This document shows positions 38,144 through 49,892 of a stretch of DNA of 64,000 bases, piece after piece (position 1 is the first letter of the stretch; the number at the start of each line of letters is the position of its first letter). The position numbers and the translations under genes were made by a program. Source of the DNA: Polytrichum commune (taxonomy: Eukaryota > Streptophyta > Polytrichopsida > Polytrichales > Polytrichaceae); the NCBI GenBank assembly GCA_950295325.1, contig OX485808.1:44587609-44651608 (forward strand). The letters are read 5' to 3'. The notes below the pieces were generated by a model, which was not told the DNA's origin, ran no database searches, and saw only the letters and a list, made by a program, of their open reading frames with translations.

Positions 38144-39499
38144 TCATTTTTCTATCAGGTCCTGACTATAAGTAAATATATGGAGACTAATATGCTTTGT
38201 TCGATCAGCTTTGATGAAGCCTGATGACATCTGTCTGATGCAGGCAACATTGTTTTCAAAGATGCTTGTTGGTTGGTCCTTGCTTTGAAGCTTGCATTGT
38301 TTCACCAGAATCTGCTCCATGGTCCTGAGCCATACGCACTCTCTTGCTGCTTCGTGGAAGGCTAAGAGTTCAACGTGATTCGTAGATGTCGTTGTTATCA
38401 TCTGCTTGGTAGACTTCCAAGAGATAGGAGCACCATTCTTTAGAAATATGTACCCAGTTTGCGACTTACCTGCAGCCATATCTATTCTGAAACTAGAGTC
38501 TGCAAAACCTGAAATTTCAGATTTGTTAGTCCTTTTATAATATAAACCGGGATCAGAAGTTCCACGTAGGTATCTCATTAGATGTTTAACACCATTCCAA
38601 TGTCTGATTGTAGGATTTTGACTATGCCTAGCTAATATGCTAGTTGCGAAGGCTATATCAAGTCTAGTGTGAGTTGTCAAATATGTGAAAGTTCCAACCG
38701 TTGGGAGGTATTTTGATTTATCCACAATCTCCTCCTCCTTCTCACGAAGTTGGTATGGATCTTCATTAGTCTTATTGCGTCCAATCATGGGAGCGGCTAA
38801 TGAATTTGCCTTATCCATTTGAAATTCTTTAAGAATTTTATTCACATATGCCTCTTGATGTAAAAGAATGCCTTCATTGGGTACATGATGGACCTAAAGT
38901 CCTAAACAGAATGTAGTAGGATCTAAAAATTTCATGTCAAATTTTTGAGTTAAAATGTTTTGAGCATATTGACATAATTCTGATGTGCCAATAATATTTA
39001 AATCGTCAACATATACGGCTAATATGACAAAACCAGAATCTTTGGTAAATATAAAAATACAGGGTAAAGTGGGGTTATAGATAAAACCTTGTGCAATCAG
39101 GAAATTGCATAAGTGATGGTACCAGGTGTGGCCTGATTGTTATAGGCCATATAGAGCTTTACAAATTCTTAATCCTGCAAATCTGCCTGGTTTTGGGTTA
39201 GGAACTTGATTCAGAAAACCAGGAGGAGGTACTAAGTATAAAACAGAATCTAATGTACCATGCAGATAAGCTGTGATAACATCCAGCAAGTAAATATTCA
39301 AAGACATATGGACTGTCAAGGCTAGTAAATATCTGAATGAAATGGTATCCATTACTGGGCTATAAGTCTGATCATAGTCAATTCCAGGTCTCTGAGTAAA
39401 GTCATGTGCTACAAGTCTGACCTTATATCTAATGACATTACCCTGAGCATCAGATTTTCTGGTAAATATTAATTTGTGTCCTACAGGGGGTTTTTCCAA
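38144..39499 (-). pseudogene. Copia reverse transcriptase and RNase H (broken)
   Basis: RT starts in the 39140-39499 frame with YKVRLVAHDFTQRPGIDY and TYSPVMDTISFRYLLAL; DVITAYLHGTLD follows. The catalytic box reads LAVYVDDLNIIGTSE (around 38990-39030), so YVDD is intact. RNase H is in 38144-38845: GFADSSFRIDMAAGKSQTGY, SWKSTKQMITTTSTNHVE, and a C-terminal RTKHISLHIF in place of the usual KHIDIRYHF. In-frame stops occur after KALYGL (near 39139) and inside the GL-VHH segment (near 38896), so no full pol can be made. Confidence 0.88.
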
Positions 39500-39964
39500 A
39501 TCGAGGGATATTTCTCCGAATACTTTGTGTTTTTGGAGGGAGGTATATTCTATTTCAATGGCTGATTGCCACTATGACCAGTCAGGTCTAGACATAGCTT
39601 ATTTGAGGGTGGCTGGGTTAGTTTCTAGGTTCTGGTCTGATTTGAATATTTCAGGTTCAGAGGTCTGGCCAAAGTGAAAATCCATGTCTTCAGCGTGGTC
39701 TTCAATGTCTTCAGATATATAGTGAATGTCTTCAGTTGTAAAATGGGATTTGGGTCGTTTGGCTGGGTTAGATGTAGCAGGTGGGGTTTCAGGTTGGCGT
39801 TTGGGTAAGGTGTTCCTGGTACCAGGAAGGGGGTGTCGGATAATTCTGGTTTCAGATGAGAAGCCATCTGGGGTGTTTTCAGCAAGGGTTTTAAGGTTTA
39901 GAAGTTTAATAACTTCAGTATTGGATAAAGATGTGAGGGGGGGGGGGGGGGTCAGGATTCATAG

Positions 39965-41450
39965 TCAAGGTTTCAGGTGCTTGAAAGTTGAGGGTTTCAG
40001 GTGGCTGGGTGGGGATTTTCCGTAATGCTGGGAATACTGATTCAATGAAATATTATTGCAGTTTGCAAATCTGGCTTTTAGTAAAGCACTAGTAAGGGGG
40101 TCAAGGTATCTGATAATAGAGGTAGAGTCAAAACCAATATAGATCCCCTCTTGACGATGAGGTCCAATTGTATGACGTTTAGGTTCGGTAACTGGGACCC
40201 AGACCTGACATCTAAAAATACGGATGTGAGCAACATTAGGTGGCTTCCCTACAACCAGCTCATAAGGGGTCTGAACATTCAATAAGGTTGGTATTAACCT
40301 TAATAGCACGGCTGCATGTAAGACTGCATGGCCCCACAGGTCAGAAGGTAAATGGGCATGCAATAATAAAGGTCTTGCTATTAGCTGAATTTTCTTAATA
40401 AAAGCTTCAGCCAACCCATTTTGACTGTGTTCATAGGGGACTGAATAGGTTAGTGTAATTCCCATAGCTGTGCAGTAATCCTCAAATGCATGTGAGGCAT
40501 TGTGAGCAGAATTCCTGAGCATTGTCCATCCTAAGATATTTAATTGGGTGTTCAGGGAAGTGGTTCTGATAGCAGAGTAGAATGGCAAGGAGTTTAGGGA
40601 AGACCATAATTCTGGTTGTAAGGAGTGAGACCTCTAGGTGACTTCCTGATGCATCAACAAACACAAAATAATATCTGAATATCCCGGATGGTGGATTGAT
40701 AGGCCCACAGATATCCCCATGAATTCTAAAGAGGGGTGGGAGTAGTTCTTTGGGTAAAGTCCAACTGGAGGGTCTCTTAATGTATTTTCCCTGAATACAT
40801 GTCACACAGTCATGGGTTTTCTCAGCATCAGCTGTCAATAAGTTATGACATGTAATCAAAGGAAGCATCCGGCGAAATAGTGTAGTTCCCGGATGTCTTA
40901 ACCTCATGTGCCATATATCAGGTTTGGCTATAGTATCTAAAGATACTCCCTGTGCCAGGTTGTGGCGTTTTGCTTCAGAGTTTCCAGCCCAAGTAGCCAT
41001 ACAAACCTCTTCCTCATCTATCAGAGAGATGGGGCTACATGTCAAGGGATTTATGACAATCTTATATAGGCCGTCGTCTCCCGCGTTTGCGGTGGCAAGA
41101 ATCTCCTGCCCTTGCCTGAGCTCCAGAACCTCTTCATCATTTTCCATCGCAGTGGAAACGTGGATCTTCCTCGCTCTCAGATCCCTGTAGCTGATCAGGC
41201 TACGAGGCGTATCTGGAGCGTACATTGCATTCTCGCAAATGAGGGGGAAGCCCCCAAGCAAAATTACCGTTGCCCGGCCCTTCCGAAATCTCATATTTCG
41301 GCTTCCGGCCATTGTGATAAGCTTACAATGCTGTTAGGACTTCTCATTTTCAGTGAAATGGAAGAATTTAGGGTTGGTCAATATGGTGTGTGTAGATGCA
41401 CTATCAAGGAGAGCCACATCCGGGTCCGATGCGTGCTGCTCATTGTGAGC
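39965..41450 (-). pseudogene. Copia protease, GAG-pre-integrase and integrase (broken)
   Basis: Near 41390 the minus strand reads ALLDSASTHTILTNPKFF, the copia protease active-site region, followed by a stop. The frame 40482-41312 holds the GAG-pre-integrase zinc site (WHMRLRHPG ... CVTCIQGKY) and the start of the integrase core (HGDICGP; RMDNAQEF). A frameshift near 40.5-40.6 kb moves the reading frame; 39965-40588 continues with YSVPYEHSQNGLAEAFIKKI (catalytic Glu) and PYELVVGKPPNVAHIRIF. A long G run (39938-39950) lies in the linker to RT. Confidence 0.85.
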
Positions 41451-41760
41451 CCCAAATTGTGCTCGCATTTGAAATTAGCACTTAAGAACCCCGAGACTAC
41501 TAGGTTAAGCATTCGGGCAAGTTAGTTAAAGCTAGGAAGTGTTGGGAGGTCACAATTTGAAGTAGTTAAGTTAAATAGAGGGATGGTGTGAAATTAGAGA
41601 AAAAAAATTAAAAGCAAGCATTAGTTCACGTTGAACTGAGTAACTATGGAACTTGACCATGGGGGGCCAATACAATGTTTGATTAGGTGAGAATTGGTGT
41701 TCATTTAGGGGGGAGTCTCCTAATCGGGAGGTAAGAAGTTCAAATCAACGAAGGTCCAAG

Positions 41761-42733
41761 TGTCGCGCACCTCTCCATGAGGAGTGCCCAAAACACCATG
41801 GGCACAAGGGGGACCCCGGAGTGACACCCGGGACTTGTGGCGCCGTTGGTGAGAGGGCCCAAGTGATCCTAGTGTGGGCGAGGGCCCCGGGCGTTGGGAA
41901 CGCCTCCCACCCACGGAGACTAGGAGGCACAAGGGTAAGGCCATGAGCTATGCGTAGCTCATGGCGTGGTGATTCTAGAATGCTCAAGAACACCTCAATC
42001 GGAGGTGTGAGCTAGGAGTTATGGCCATTTGAGTGGAGCGCTGTCCTAGGACAGCGCCCTGGTACAGCAGTGCCTGGGAGTGATTCCCGGGACTGCCAAG
42101 GTTCAAACAGGCATAACTTCGTCAATACTTGCCAGAATGGGGCAGGTGAAGAGTTCATTGGCATCTACGTGAAACGTAGATGAGGATGGAGTGGTTTCTT
42201 GTTAGCATCGGACATCATACAAGGAAGTTATGATGGTCTGAAGCTGCTGGGGGCTTCTAGGCCCAGCGGCTAAGGGAAAGTGTCCACTTGGCCCCAACTC
42301 TTGGTAGAGAGACAAGAGGTTGGTTGACGGTGGGGTAGGGGCCCCGCGTAGAGTCCTAGAGGCTTATATGGGTGAGGTGGTGTGGCCTCACCCACCCGAG
42401 GCCGAACGGCACGGCCTCCATGGGCATTGGCCCAATGTGAGGCCATAGTTGCCTAGTATGGTTCGGGTTGTTGTAGTGTTGCTCCGGCAACGCGATGATC
42501 AACATAGGATTGGACTTCCATGGATGGAAGTCCACATCTAGGAATGGGTTACCGATTAAGGGGTGAGTCCTGAAAGCAAAGTAGGAGGGTTGGTTCCCTC
42601 CTATAAACTATAAGGTCCAGGGTAGGAGGAGCTAACCATTAGCATGGCGGAATGCGAATGGTTAGCGCTCGTAACCTTTGCTAGAATTGAAAATTGGCAA
42701 GATTGTCAAGGGGGGCTAGCAAGGGTTGCGACA
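41761..42733 (+). mobile_element. Solo LTR, 973 bp, target duplication CCAAG
   Basis: Begins TGTCGCGCACCTCTCCATGA and ends CTAGCAAGGGTTGCGACA, with TG...CA ends inside a 6-bp inverted TGTCGC/GCGACA. It is flanked by CCAAG at 41756-41760 and 42734-42738, a perfect 5-bp target duplication. It has no internal coding region, so it is a solo LTR left by LTR-LTR recombination. Its sister is at 45094-45969. The orientation is arbitrary unless the LTR belongs to the plus-strand gypsy relic at 13-14 kb. Confidence 0.92.
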
Positions 42734-42738
42734 CCAAG

Positions 42739-43251
42739 GGTGGAGATCCTATCACTACTGGATTTCCGGGAGCCACCCAAAGGGGGTCGGGGAAGAAGCT
42801 GGACAGGGGTCTCTCACTCTCTCTCTTGCCTCTGGTGGATGTGTGTTGAGGCCAAAATGGAAGGCCTTGCCGAAAAAAAATCCAGAGTCGATGGACCTGG
42901 ATGGTTCCTGAGATGCACAGCTGGTGAGGGGAGAGGGAATCCGCCTCGGGGTTGCTTAATGGGATTCCTAGAAGGGTCAAGGAAGAGCTTAGCCTCGGCG
43001 GGTAATGAACAGAGGAAGGGAAGACAGTAAGAAGAAACCCAGATCACCGAATGCAGTGGTGCTCTGCCGCGGCCCAGTGTCGGACAAAGAGAGATGTGAC
43101 TCAAAACACAATATTCATTCAAATGAGAGTTTTCCAGTGAATTGAGAGTACATAAAGCAAACTATTAATCCAAGAATGAAATGAAAACCACTGGAAAGTT
43201 GTAGAGTACGAGTAAAAAAATAACATTTGATTTTCTGCCGTAAATTCCGCC
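42739..43251. other. Unassigned moderately GC-rich DNA
   Basis: A 128-codon frame (42644-43030) starts inside the neighbouring LTR and continues here with no recognisable domain, so it is probably chance. Confidence 0.4.
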
Positions 43252-43489
43252 GTAGTTTCCATTAAAATGAGAGTATGTTAAGTTGGGAAATCGACTCATT
43301 TAGGTCGACTCAACCTAAATTGACAACATATTGTCCTCATTTAGGTCGACTCAACCTTAATTGACAAAATATTGTCCTCATTTAGGTCGACTCAACCTTA
43401 ATTGACAAAATATTGTCCTCATTTAGGTCGACTCAACCTAAATGAGTCAATGTCCCAGCTTAACATACTCTCATTTTAATGGAAACTAC
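43252..43489. mobile_element. Fold-back element with 41-bp tandem repeats inside
   Basis: A 238-bp near-palindrome. The left arm from 43252 (GTAGTTTCCATTAAAATGAG, AGTATGTTAAG, GACTCATTTAGGT) is matched, inverted, by the right arm ending at 43489 (ACCTAAATGAGTC, CTTAACATACT, CTCATTTTAATGGAAACTAC). Arms are ~55 bases. The centre holds a 41-bp repeat (CTCATTTAGGTCGACTCAAC plus TTAATTGACAAAATATTGTC) with starts at 43295, 43336, 43377 and 43418. No target duplication was resolved and no ORF is present. The whole could fold into one long hairpin. Confidence 0.85.
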
Positions 43490-44889
43490 ACGTCTGAAGT
43501 ATATTCTAGTATTTATCAACCTAACATGACTTTTAGGTGTCCAAATGGCCAATATTATTTTGAGAGGATCCCACTCTCTCAAAATATTGAATATCGTGTT
43601 TCAACAGAGAGGGGGAGAAGGGGAGATCAGGAGCATGGGTTTTGGTTATGAGGTCAGATTCACTGGCAGGTAATAATTGGTGAGGCTTCTCAACAATGCT
43701 GGGATCAAGGGTGAGCTGAATTCCCTCACTTCAGAAGCGAGGAGGGAGAGTGCACATTGGCACAGAGCTCGTAGGTGGTAGCTGCAATTTATTGCAGAAG
43801 TCGAGCGAGATTGGTGTGGTTGCGAGGGTGGCCGATTGGAAGTGAAGGATCTGCGAAGGAAGGGGCATTCTGATCTACGGTCGGAGGAGAGAAGCGGCAA
43901 CTGCATTTCCCAAAATTCCTCTGCACACCTCCTCCAACCAGTGAGTCCACACTGCTCTCAGAGTGGCTTAGGAGTATGCAATCAACTGAGGAGGAGAAAG
44001 GCATGGATCAACCGCGGACCAAGCAGTGTGTTGTGGCTGATATCGGAACAGTCCAGGAGAGACTCTAGCCATTAAGGAGAACGACGAACGGCCTGGCCGG
44101 TTCCGAGGTGGTTGCCATTAGGGTAGAGGGGTGGTATGAAGAGCTAGCAGACTGAGCTGGCATGCCAGACCGAATCACCGAATACTGTCTGACAGTTAGG
44201 ATTAAGGAGGGGGTTGAAGCTGTAAGTGCAGAGGGAGGATAAGTGGTTTGTGTGAATTTGAATGTGTGAATAGGTAGGTTAGTGCATAAAGTGGATCATG
44301 CCTTGTGTGGAAGAAGAGGCAGAATTAGGCTTGAGTGTGGACTTGGGCATGCTATCGTACGGTTGGCATTGCTCAAATGCCATTAGTGATGTAGTTTAGG
44401 GTAATTAGTGACTCAATGTGTTAGGCTTAGGTTTGGAGTGGTGGCTGTGGTTGGTGAATGTGTGAACGACACCAAGCACAAAAGCAAGGAGTATTTCTAA
44501 ATACTAAAACCTCTTGTCACATAAATAAAGTTTTGAATTCGATAACCGTATTGGTTGAGCACTGAGGGCTTAGGCAAGAGGTGTCATTGGGATCAAATGG
44601 AATACATGTGGGTTTCAGGCTCTCACCCGGACTATGACGCATAAGGGTGGGAGTTTAGGGCTTACAATGACTAAATATAGTCACATATGTATGACTAAAA
44701 TTTATTAAAATGACAAAAGTTCAAGGGGCAACCCAAAACGAGGTCCCAAAATCCCATGGGGAACGAAAATTGTCCGATATAACCGTAGTCATTTTGTCTG
44801 GAGCGACTGGTCCGACATGACCATGTTGAGGACTAAAAATGATGTTAGTCATCATTGCACTTTCTTACCTATATTAGTTATAAACCCCA
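43490..44889. other. Unassigned DNA between fold-back element and repeat copy B
   Basis: No recognisable coding sequence. GAATCACCGAATAC near 44171 resembles GATCACCGAATGC near 43043, hinting at an old repeat around the fold-back element. Confidence 0.35.
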
Positions 44890-46830
44890 ATCATTTTTTT
44901 CATGTTTTCCTTGTAGTGCAATGTATAAGCTTTGGAGGCTAGTCTTTTGGGAAACGAAGAGGTTCGTGAGGAGTTTGATGTGGACGACCATTACGTCAGG
45001 CTTGCTAGTAATCATCCCCCACCATCTTTCTGCATTGCAATGGATTGTCATGAAGGTTATATGTTCATTGTGCGTCTTGGAGATGAGACATATTGTCGCG
45101 CACCTCTCCATGAGGAGTGCCCGCAACACCATGGGCACAAGGGGGACCCCGGAGTGATACCCGGGACTTGTGGCGCCATTGGTGAGAGGGCCCAAGTATT
45201 CTTAGTGTGGGTGAGGGCCCCGGGCGTTGAGAACGCCTCTCACCCACGGGGACTAAGAGTCATGAGGGTAAGGCCATAAGTTATGAGTAGCTTATGGCGG
45301 TGGAATTCTAGAATGCTAAGGAACACCTCAATCGGAGGTGCTAGCTAGGAGATATGGCCATTTGAGTGGGGCGCTGTCCCGGGACAGCACCCTGGGACAG
45401 CAGTGACCTGGGAGTGGTGCCCGGGACTGCCAAGGTTTGAAGAGCCATAACTTCCTCAATAATTGCCCGAATGAGGCAAGCGAGGGGTCCATCGGCATCT
45501 ACGCAAAGAGTAGGTGACGATAGAGTGGTTGCTTGAGAGCATCAGACATCATATGTAGAAGTTATTGTGGTCTGAAGCTGCTGGGGGGGTTCTAGCCCCA
45601 GCGGCTAAGGGAAAATGTCCACTTGGCCCCAACCCTTGTAGAGAGACAAAAGGATACCTGATGGTGGGGTAGGGGCCCCGCCCAAAGTCCTAGAGGCTTA
45701 TATGGGTGAGGCGGCTTAGCCGACCGACCCCCCCGGAGCATACTTGGCAATGTGCTCCGGGTAGTTGTAGTGTTGTTTTGGCAACACGATGATCAACTCA
45801 AGAGTGGACTTCCATGGATGGAAGTCCACCTTAGCCATGAGCTTGAAGGTCCGCGGTTTTGGGAGCTAACCATGCATGTGCGTGGGATGTGCAGGTTAGC
45901 GCTCGTGGCACTTGCTAGGTTGGAAAGGCGGTCAAGCTAAGTGAAGGAAAACTAGCAAGGGTTGCGACACATATGCAAAGCCAATGTGGGTGGCAAGAGC
46001 TTTGTCGAAACCAAACTTTGCAACTACCAACCCCCATTTTTAACAAATTCAAGTGGAGTACAACCGACTGACAACATGAAATGAAGATGTGATTCGACAT
46101 TACATGGGCTAGGATACAAACCCTAACTTTCGATGAAAGGTGGATTCTGAGCATGGTCCATCTTGGATAGATACAGATTCCAAATTCATAGCATGGAAAC
46201 CATGGAAAAATCATAGTGGATCAGTGTCCATCCCTCAAAAGCACATAACTTTTGCAAAAGACAATCTTGCTCGTATCGGAGATTAAAGCAAACCAAGTTG
46301 AATGAGACGTTGGTAGAATTGTGTTATCATGATTATGATTTCATATGTACCTAGTAGATACATATTAGTCATATGTGTGCTTTTCAAAATTGGTGTAGAG
46401 TTTGGGTTGAACTTAGAAACGCTATATTGTTCGAGGATGGATGAATATCTATATAGAATATTTGCCAACAAATGTGAATTTTATTTTATTAATATGTGGG
46501 GGACTAAATTGTAGGGTTGAATAAATTTTCATTTATTACATGATGCTATGTAGGTCATAGTGTATATATATTTTATTGGCCATGCTAATAATAGAAATAC
46601 TTCTATATGATTTTTTTGGCAAAGTTTGTTTCAAGTGCTCTACCCAATGTGTTTTTGTTGATGAAGTTTATGTCAAGTGCTCTACCCAAATGTGTTTATG
46701 TCAGCCAACGATTGATTTTGGGATACTAGGACTCATAATATATTTGAAATTGTTGACAATATAGTTTTGGGCAAGTTCATGTTGTTGTGGTCCATATTAT
46801 AATTTGAGACAAGAGAAAGTCTCAATTTAA
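44890..46830 (+). mobile_element. Unidentified repeat family, copy B, split by a solo LTR
   Basis: Second copy of the family at 3855-4790. Upstream of the LTR it encodes LLGNEEVREEFDVDDHYV and AMDCHEGYMFIVRLGDE. After the LTR come ARALSKPNF, IQVEYN, WIDTDSKFIAWKP, SVSIPQKHITFAK and DNLARIGD. It closes with the hairpin GAGAC-AAGAGAAA-GTCTC (46806-46823) and a tail like the other copies. Removing the LTR plus one CATAT restores colinearity with copy A. Several stops; non-functional. The 5' limit is uncertain. Confidence 0.65.
45094..45969 (+). mobile_element. Solo LTR, 876 bp, target duplication CATAT
   Basis: Same family as 41761-42733: TGTCGCGCACCTCTCCATGA at the start and CTAGCAAGGGTTGCGACA at the end. 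A perfect 5-bp target duplication CATAT lies at 45089-45093 and 45970-45974. It is inserted inside the decayed ORF of repeat copy B, so it is younger than that copy. It is 97 bp shorter than its sister because of scattered internal deletions. Confidence 0.94.
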
Positions 46831-47115
46831 CAAATATAGTATTAAAGGGTTTTTAAAATAAAAGCAAAGTAAAAGGATTTCTAAAGTAAAAACCTAATAT
46901 AAAATAAAAAAGAACTAGAAGGTTCTAGAGGTCATGTCCCTAACATCGACGCCTAGGATCCGCGTAATATGAAATGTCGAGTAAAAAAACATGTACCATG
47001 CAGAGATGAAGCTCAAAAACTTCGAAGCATACCAACAACAACCAACATCACAACCAAAGATAGCCACACACGCGCTTATTTATTCATCGATCAACCTAAG
47101 GACGACAATAATTAA
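46831..47115. other. 3' flank of the TolB-like gene
   Basis: AT-rich; probably includes the 3' UTR of the minus-strand gene. No repeat recognised. Confidence 0.4.
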
Positions 47116-49386
47116 TCAGCAACACCTCTTGGGGATGCAGAGGTGTCCAGTCATGTGCAAGCTCTCGCCGCCGTCGGGGTGAACGTACGGGCACGCCGGC
47201 GTGTATGAGTCCTTCTTCACTAGCACGTTCCACTGCGCATTTGGGTCGTCCGTCGCGAACATAGTCCAAGTAGGCGTAGAGTATTCATACCGGCTGTGCG
47301 TGATGCGATGAAACTTCTTCACGTCCTTGTTCTTTCCAATGTCCTCCGTATCGATGTCCACCGCAAAGATGTCACCGTACGGCCGCACTGAGTGCAAGAA
47401 CAATGGCAACGAGATCGGCTCGGTGGACACTGCCGCCAGGTCCGCTGTCACCACGATGCTCTTCCCATCTGGGCTGAACACCGGGTGGTTCACATGCCCG
47501 CCCACGTCGTCCCCGCTCTTCAGCACTCGGATCACCACAGTCGGGTCGCTCGCCTTCACTAGGAACACGGCAAAGTAACCCGGGTCTAGGCCATTATCCA
47601 GCTCTGGTGCATCCTTGGGTTTGTCGCGCGTCGACGAGAAGACGATCCAATCCCCGTTCGGGGACCATTGGCAGTGGGTGTCAGTCCACGGCCCGTTGGT
47701 CAACCGTGTCACCGTGCCATCCCCGTATTCCCCAACCTCCGCGTCCTCCATGATGTACAGGTTCTTGTGTTTCTTCTCCCCGCCGTCTCTTGTCGACCGG
47801 AACACGAGTTTGTTCCCATCCGGGCTGCTTGACGGGAACGCGTTGTTGAACTTGCCCTTGGTGAGTTGGCGGCGCTGCCGCGCGCCGCTGGAGACGTTGG
47901 GGATGGCACAGATCTCCAATGGCTTGCCGGCATCAAAGGAGGGGCCCATGCAAACGTAGAGGATGTCTTTGCCGGGGTTTTGGTTCCACATCGGGGAGGA
48001 GATGTTGTTGGAGCCCTTGGTCTCGTACACGATGCGCAGCCCCTGGCTGTCGGCAACCCACACAGCCTTGAACTCGTTGTCCACAAAGGCCAACTTTGAT
48101 CCATCCTTGGAGATGGTCGGAAAGACGCCGGACACCCGGAACAACCCAACGTCCTTCACAGGGGACTCCAGCTTGTGGAAGTTCCGAGGGACGTCGTCGC
48201 CATGCTGTAGAAGGTCGCTTCTGCAACGGTGGTACCCAACGCGGCTGCCGCTGTCCAACACAAAAGGGTTGTAGTGGTCGCATTTGGGCCTTGTCTTCTG
48301 GGTGATCTGCACCGGCGGCTGCCCCGGCGCGGCCATGTTGAAGATCTCGATGTGGCGGTACTGTGCCTCCATGCGGACGTTGTTGAAATTGGACTTCTGG
48401 CGGATGGTGGCCACCGCCACTTTGGTCTCGTTGATGGCCGCCGGAGTCACCGCGTCGAATGCCTCCGGTGTCACCCGGACAGTCTCTCGGGTGTTGATGG
48501 TGAACCGGAAGACCCCCCACGTCTGACCAACCTTCCTGTGGAAGAAGATGACGTTATCGCTAGCCCACGCCGGCCACCCACCGTTCTCTATCAGCCGGTC
48601 GCGGTCCAACCGACGTGTCCTCTCCACGTTCATCACATAGATGTCGGTTTGCAGGTCCTCGATCTGGCCATTCCAACCCTTCCCTTGGAACGACGCCACC
48701 GCCACCTTCTTCCCCGACGGTGATACGGCCGGGCTCAAATCAAAGACTTCTGCACATAGCACACATACACAGTGCAATTAAGTAGATGAGATTACTCAAT
48801 TAACGATGAGAGATCAAATGAAGAAATTACCTTTGGGAGTGAGGCGGTCAGTCTTGCCGGTTCTGAGGTTGGTCTTGTAGACGACGGTCCAGGGGCTGCG
48901 GCGTTCTTCCACCGGCTCCTTAGTGGAGACGTAGATGAGCGAGTGGTCGATGGTGCGTGACCCCTCCTTGTACCCGCCACCAATGCAACCGCTGTCCTCC
49001 AAGCGCGTGCCGCCAAACTCGGTGACGCCGTAGATGTCAGCCAGGCTAAACACCTTCACCTTGTTGTCGGCATTGAACCGCAGCGCAATGCGGAGCGTCT
49101 CGAGGCTATCATCTCTCTCAGAGACGAAGACCAAGCCGGAGACGCGACCGGCATCGACGTCAGCGTCGGTGGCGCCACCCTCGGCTGCCAACTTTGGGCG
49201 CTTGAGGAGGGTTTTAAGCGCCGCGGGAGGGATGGGGCGGCAGTTGTAGTTGTAGGAGATTCCGTCGGTGAGGTGGAGCTCATCGCGGCAGGAGGAGGGC
49301 GGGACAGGGCAAGAAAATATGTCGAGCGGCACCGGCGGCCTGTAGGTGGCGAAGAACGCGATACTGCCGCGGCTCTCTCCGCCCAT
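47116..49386 (-). CDS. TolB/DPP6-N-like beta-propeller protein
   Basis: A plant protein of the TolB-like six-bladed propeller family (WD40-like PD40 repeats), annotated in Arabidopsis as DPP6 N-terminal domain-like; its biochemical role is unknown to me. Two exons, 49386-48831 and 48749-47116, joined in phase 1 over an 81-bp GT-AG intron, give 729 residues. ATG at 49386 starts MGGESRGSIAFFATYRPPVP. PD40-type blades read LSPAVSPSGKKVAVASF, VFPTISKDGSKLAFVDNE, AFPSSSPDGNKLVFRSTRDG, CQWSPNGDWIVFSSTRD and HPVFSPDGKSIVVTADLAA. The C-terminus is CPYVHPDGGESLHM then HLCIPKRCC. There is no protease domain and no evident signal peptide, so it is probably cytosolic. The exons are strongly GC-rich against AT-rich surroundings. 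Fully open. Confidence 0.88.
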
Positions 49387-49595
49387 CCTCACAACTTATC
49401 TAGCAAGTGGTGGATGATGAGATAGAAGAAAAATTTGCACACCCAACGCTCAAACAATCGTTCTATAAATCTACCATCTCAAAGTGCAATACGCAAGTAG
49501 CAATCTGTGGGTAGCTAGAATCCATTAGTGCATCTCCACCTCAGGCACAAATGGGGATGCTTGTCCCGGGATAGCTTGTTGCATTCCTCACATGG
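49387..49595. other. 5' flank of the TolB-like gene
   Basis: Probable promoter of the minus-strand gene, only ~210 bp before the duplicated block. The minus strand has ATTTATAG near 49466 (TATA-like, ~80 bp before the start codon), which is weak evidence. Confidence 0.3.
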
Positions 49596-49892
49596 GTTAT
49601 AAAATGTAGCACTAGGTAATCTCAAGTATGTCTTCCAATTAGACCACCAAGTCGATATTAGCCTTTATCTCACATAGACCACTGCACTATGTTACTCTAT
49701 GAAATTAACCTTTTTATCACTATCTTGAAAAACAAACTTTTAGTCCCACAAGCCTTTTGGCTTCCCGGACTTCAAAATCAACTTCATTTCATAAGGCCTG
49801 GCGCATACTCTATTTGCAAGATTCCTTACTCAAAGGTCGGAAACCAATGGCCCAATATCCAAGTTGCTTGTAAGTTGCAAGTAGGTTTCGTA

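Larger units (their letters stand above)
37516..41530 (-). mobile_element. Ty1/copia retrotransposon, 5'-truncated and decayed
   Basis: Minus-strand element with domain order protease, GAG-pre-integrase, integrase, RT, RNase H, diagnostic of copia. A candidate 3' LTR lies at 37516-37917. No matching 5' LTR, primer-binding site or gag zinc knuckle was found, so the 5' end is lost near 41.53 kb. Coding frames are broken by stops and frameshifts, described under the pol entries. It lies ~1 kb beyond the last mutase exon and may have contributed to loss of that gene's 3' end. Confidence 0.88.

Noticed and set aside
42644-43030. 128-codon plus-strand ORF
   Set aside because: It starts inside a solo LTR, crosses the LTR border and target duplication, and resembles no known protein.
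43295-43450. CRISPR-like array (regular 41-bp repeats)
   Set aside because: Adjacent identical units with no unique spacers, inside a fold-back element in a plant genome.
47709-48723. Long open frames on both strands over the TolB-like gene
   Set aside because: GC-rich coding DNA gives long shadow frames; only the 47116-48777 frame has family motifs and a matching upstream exon.
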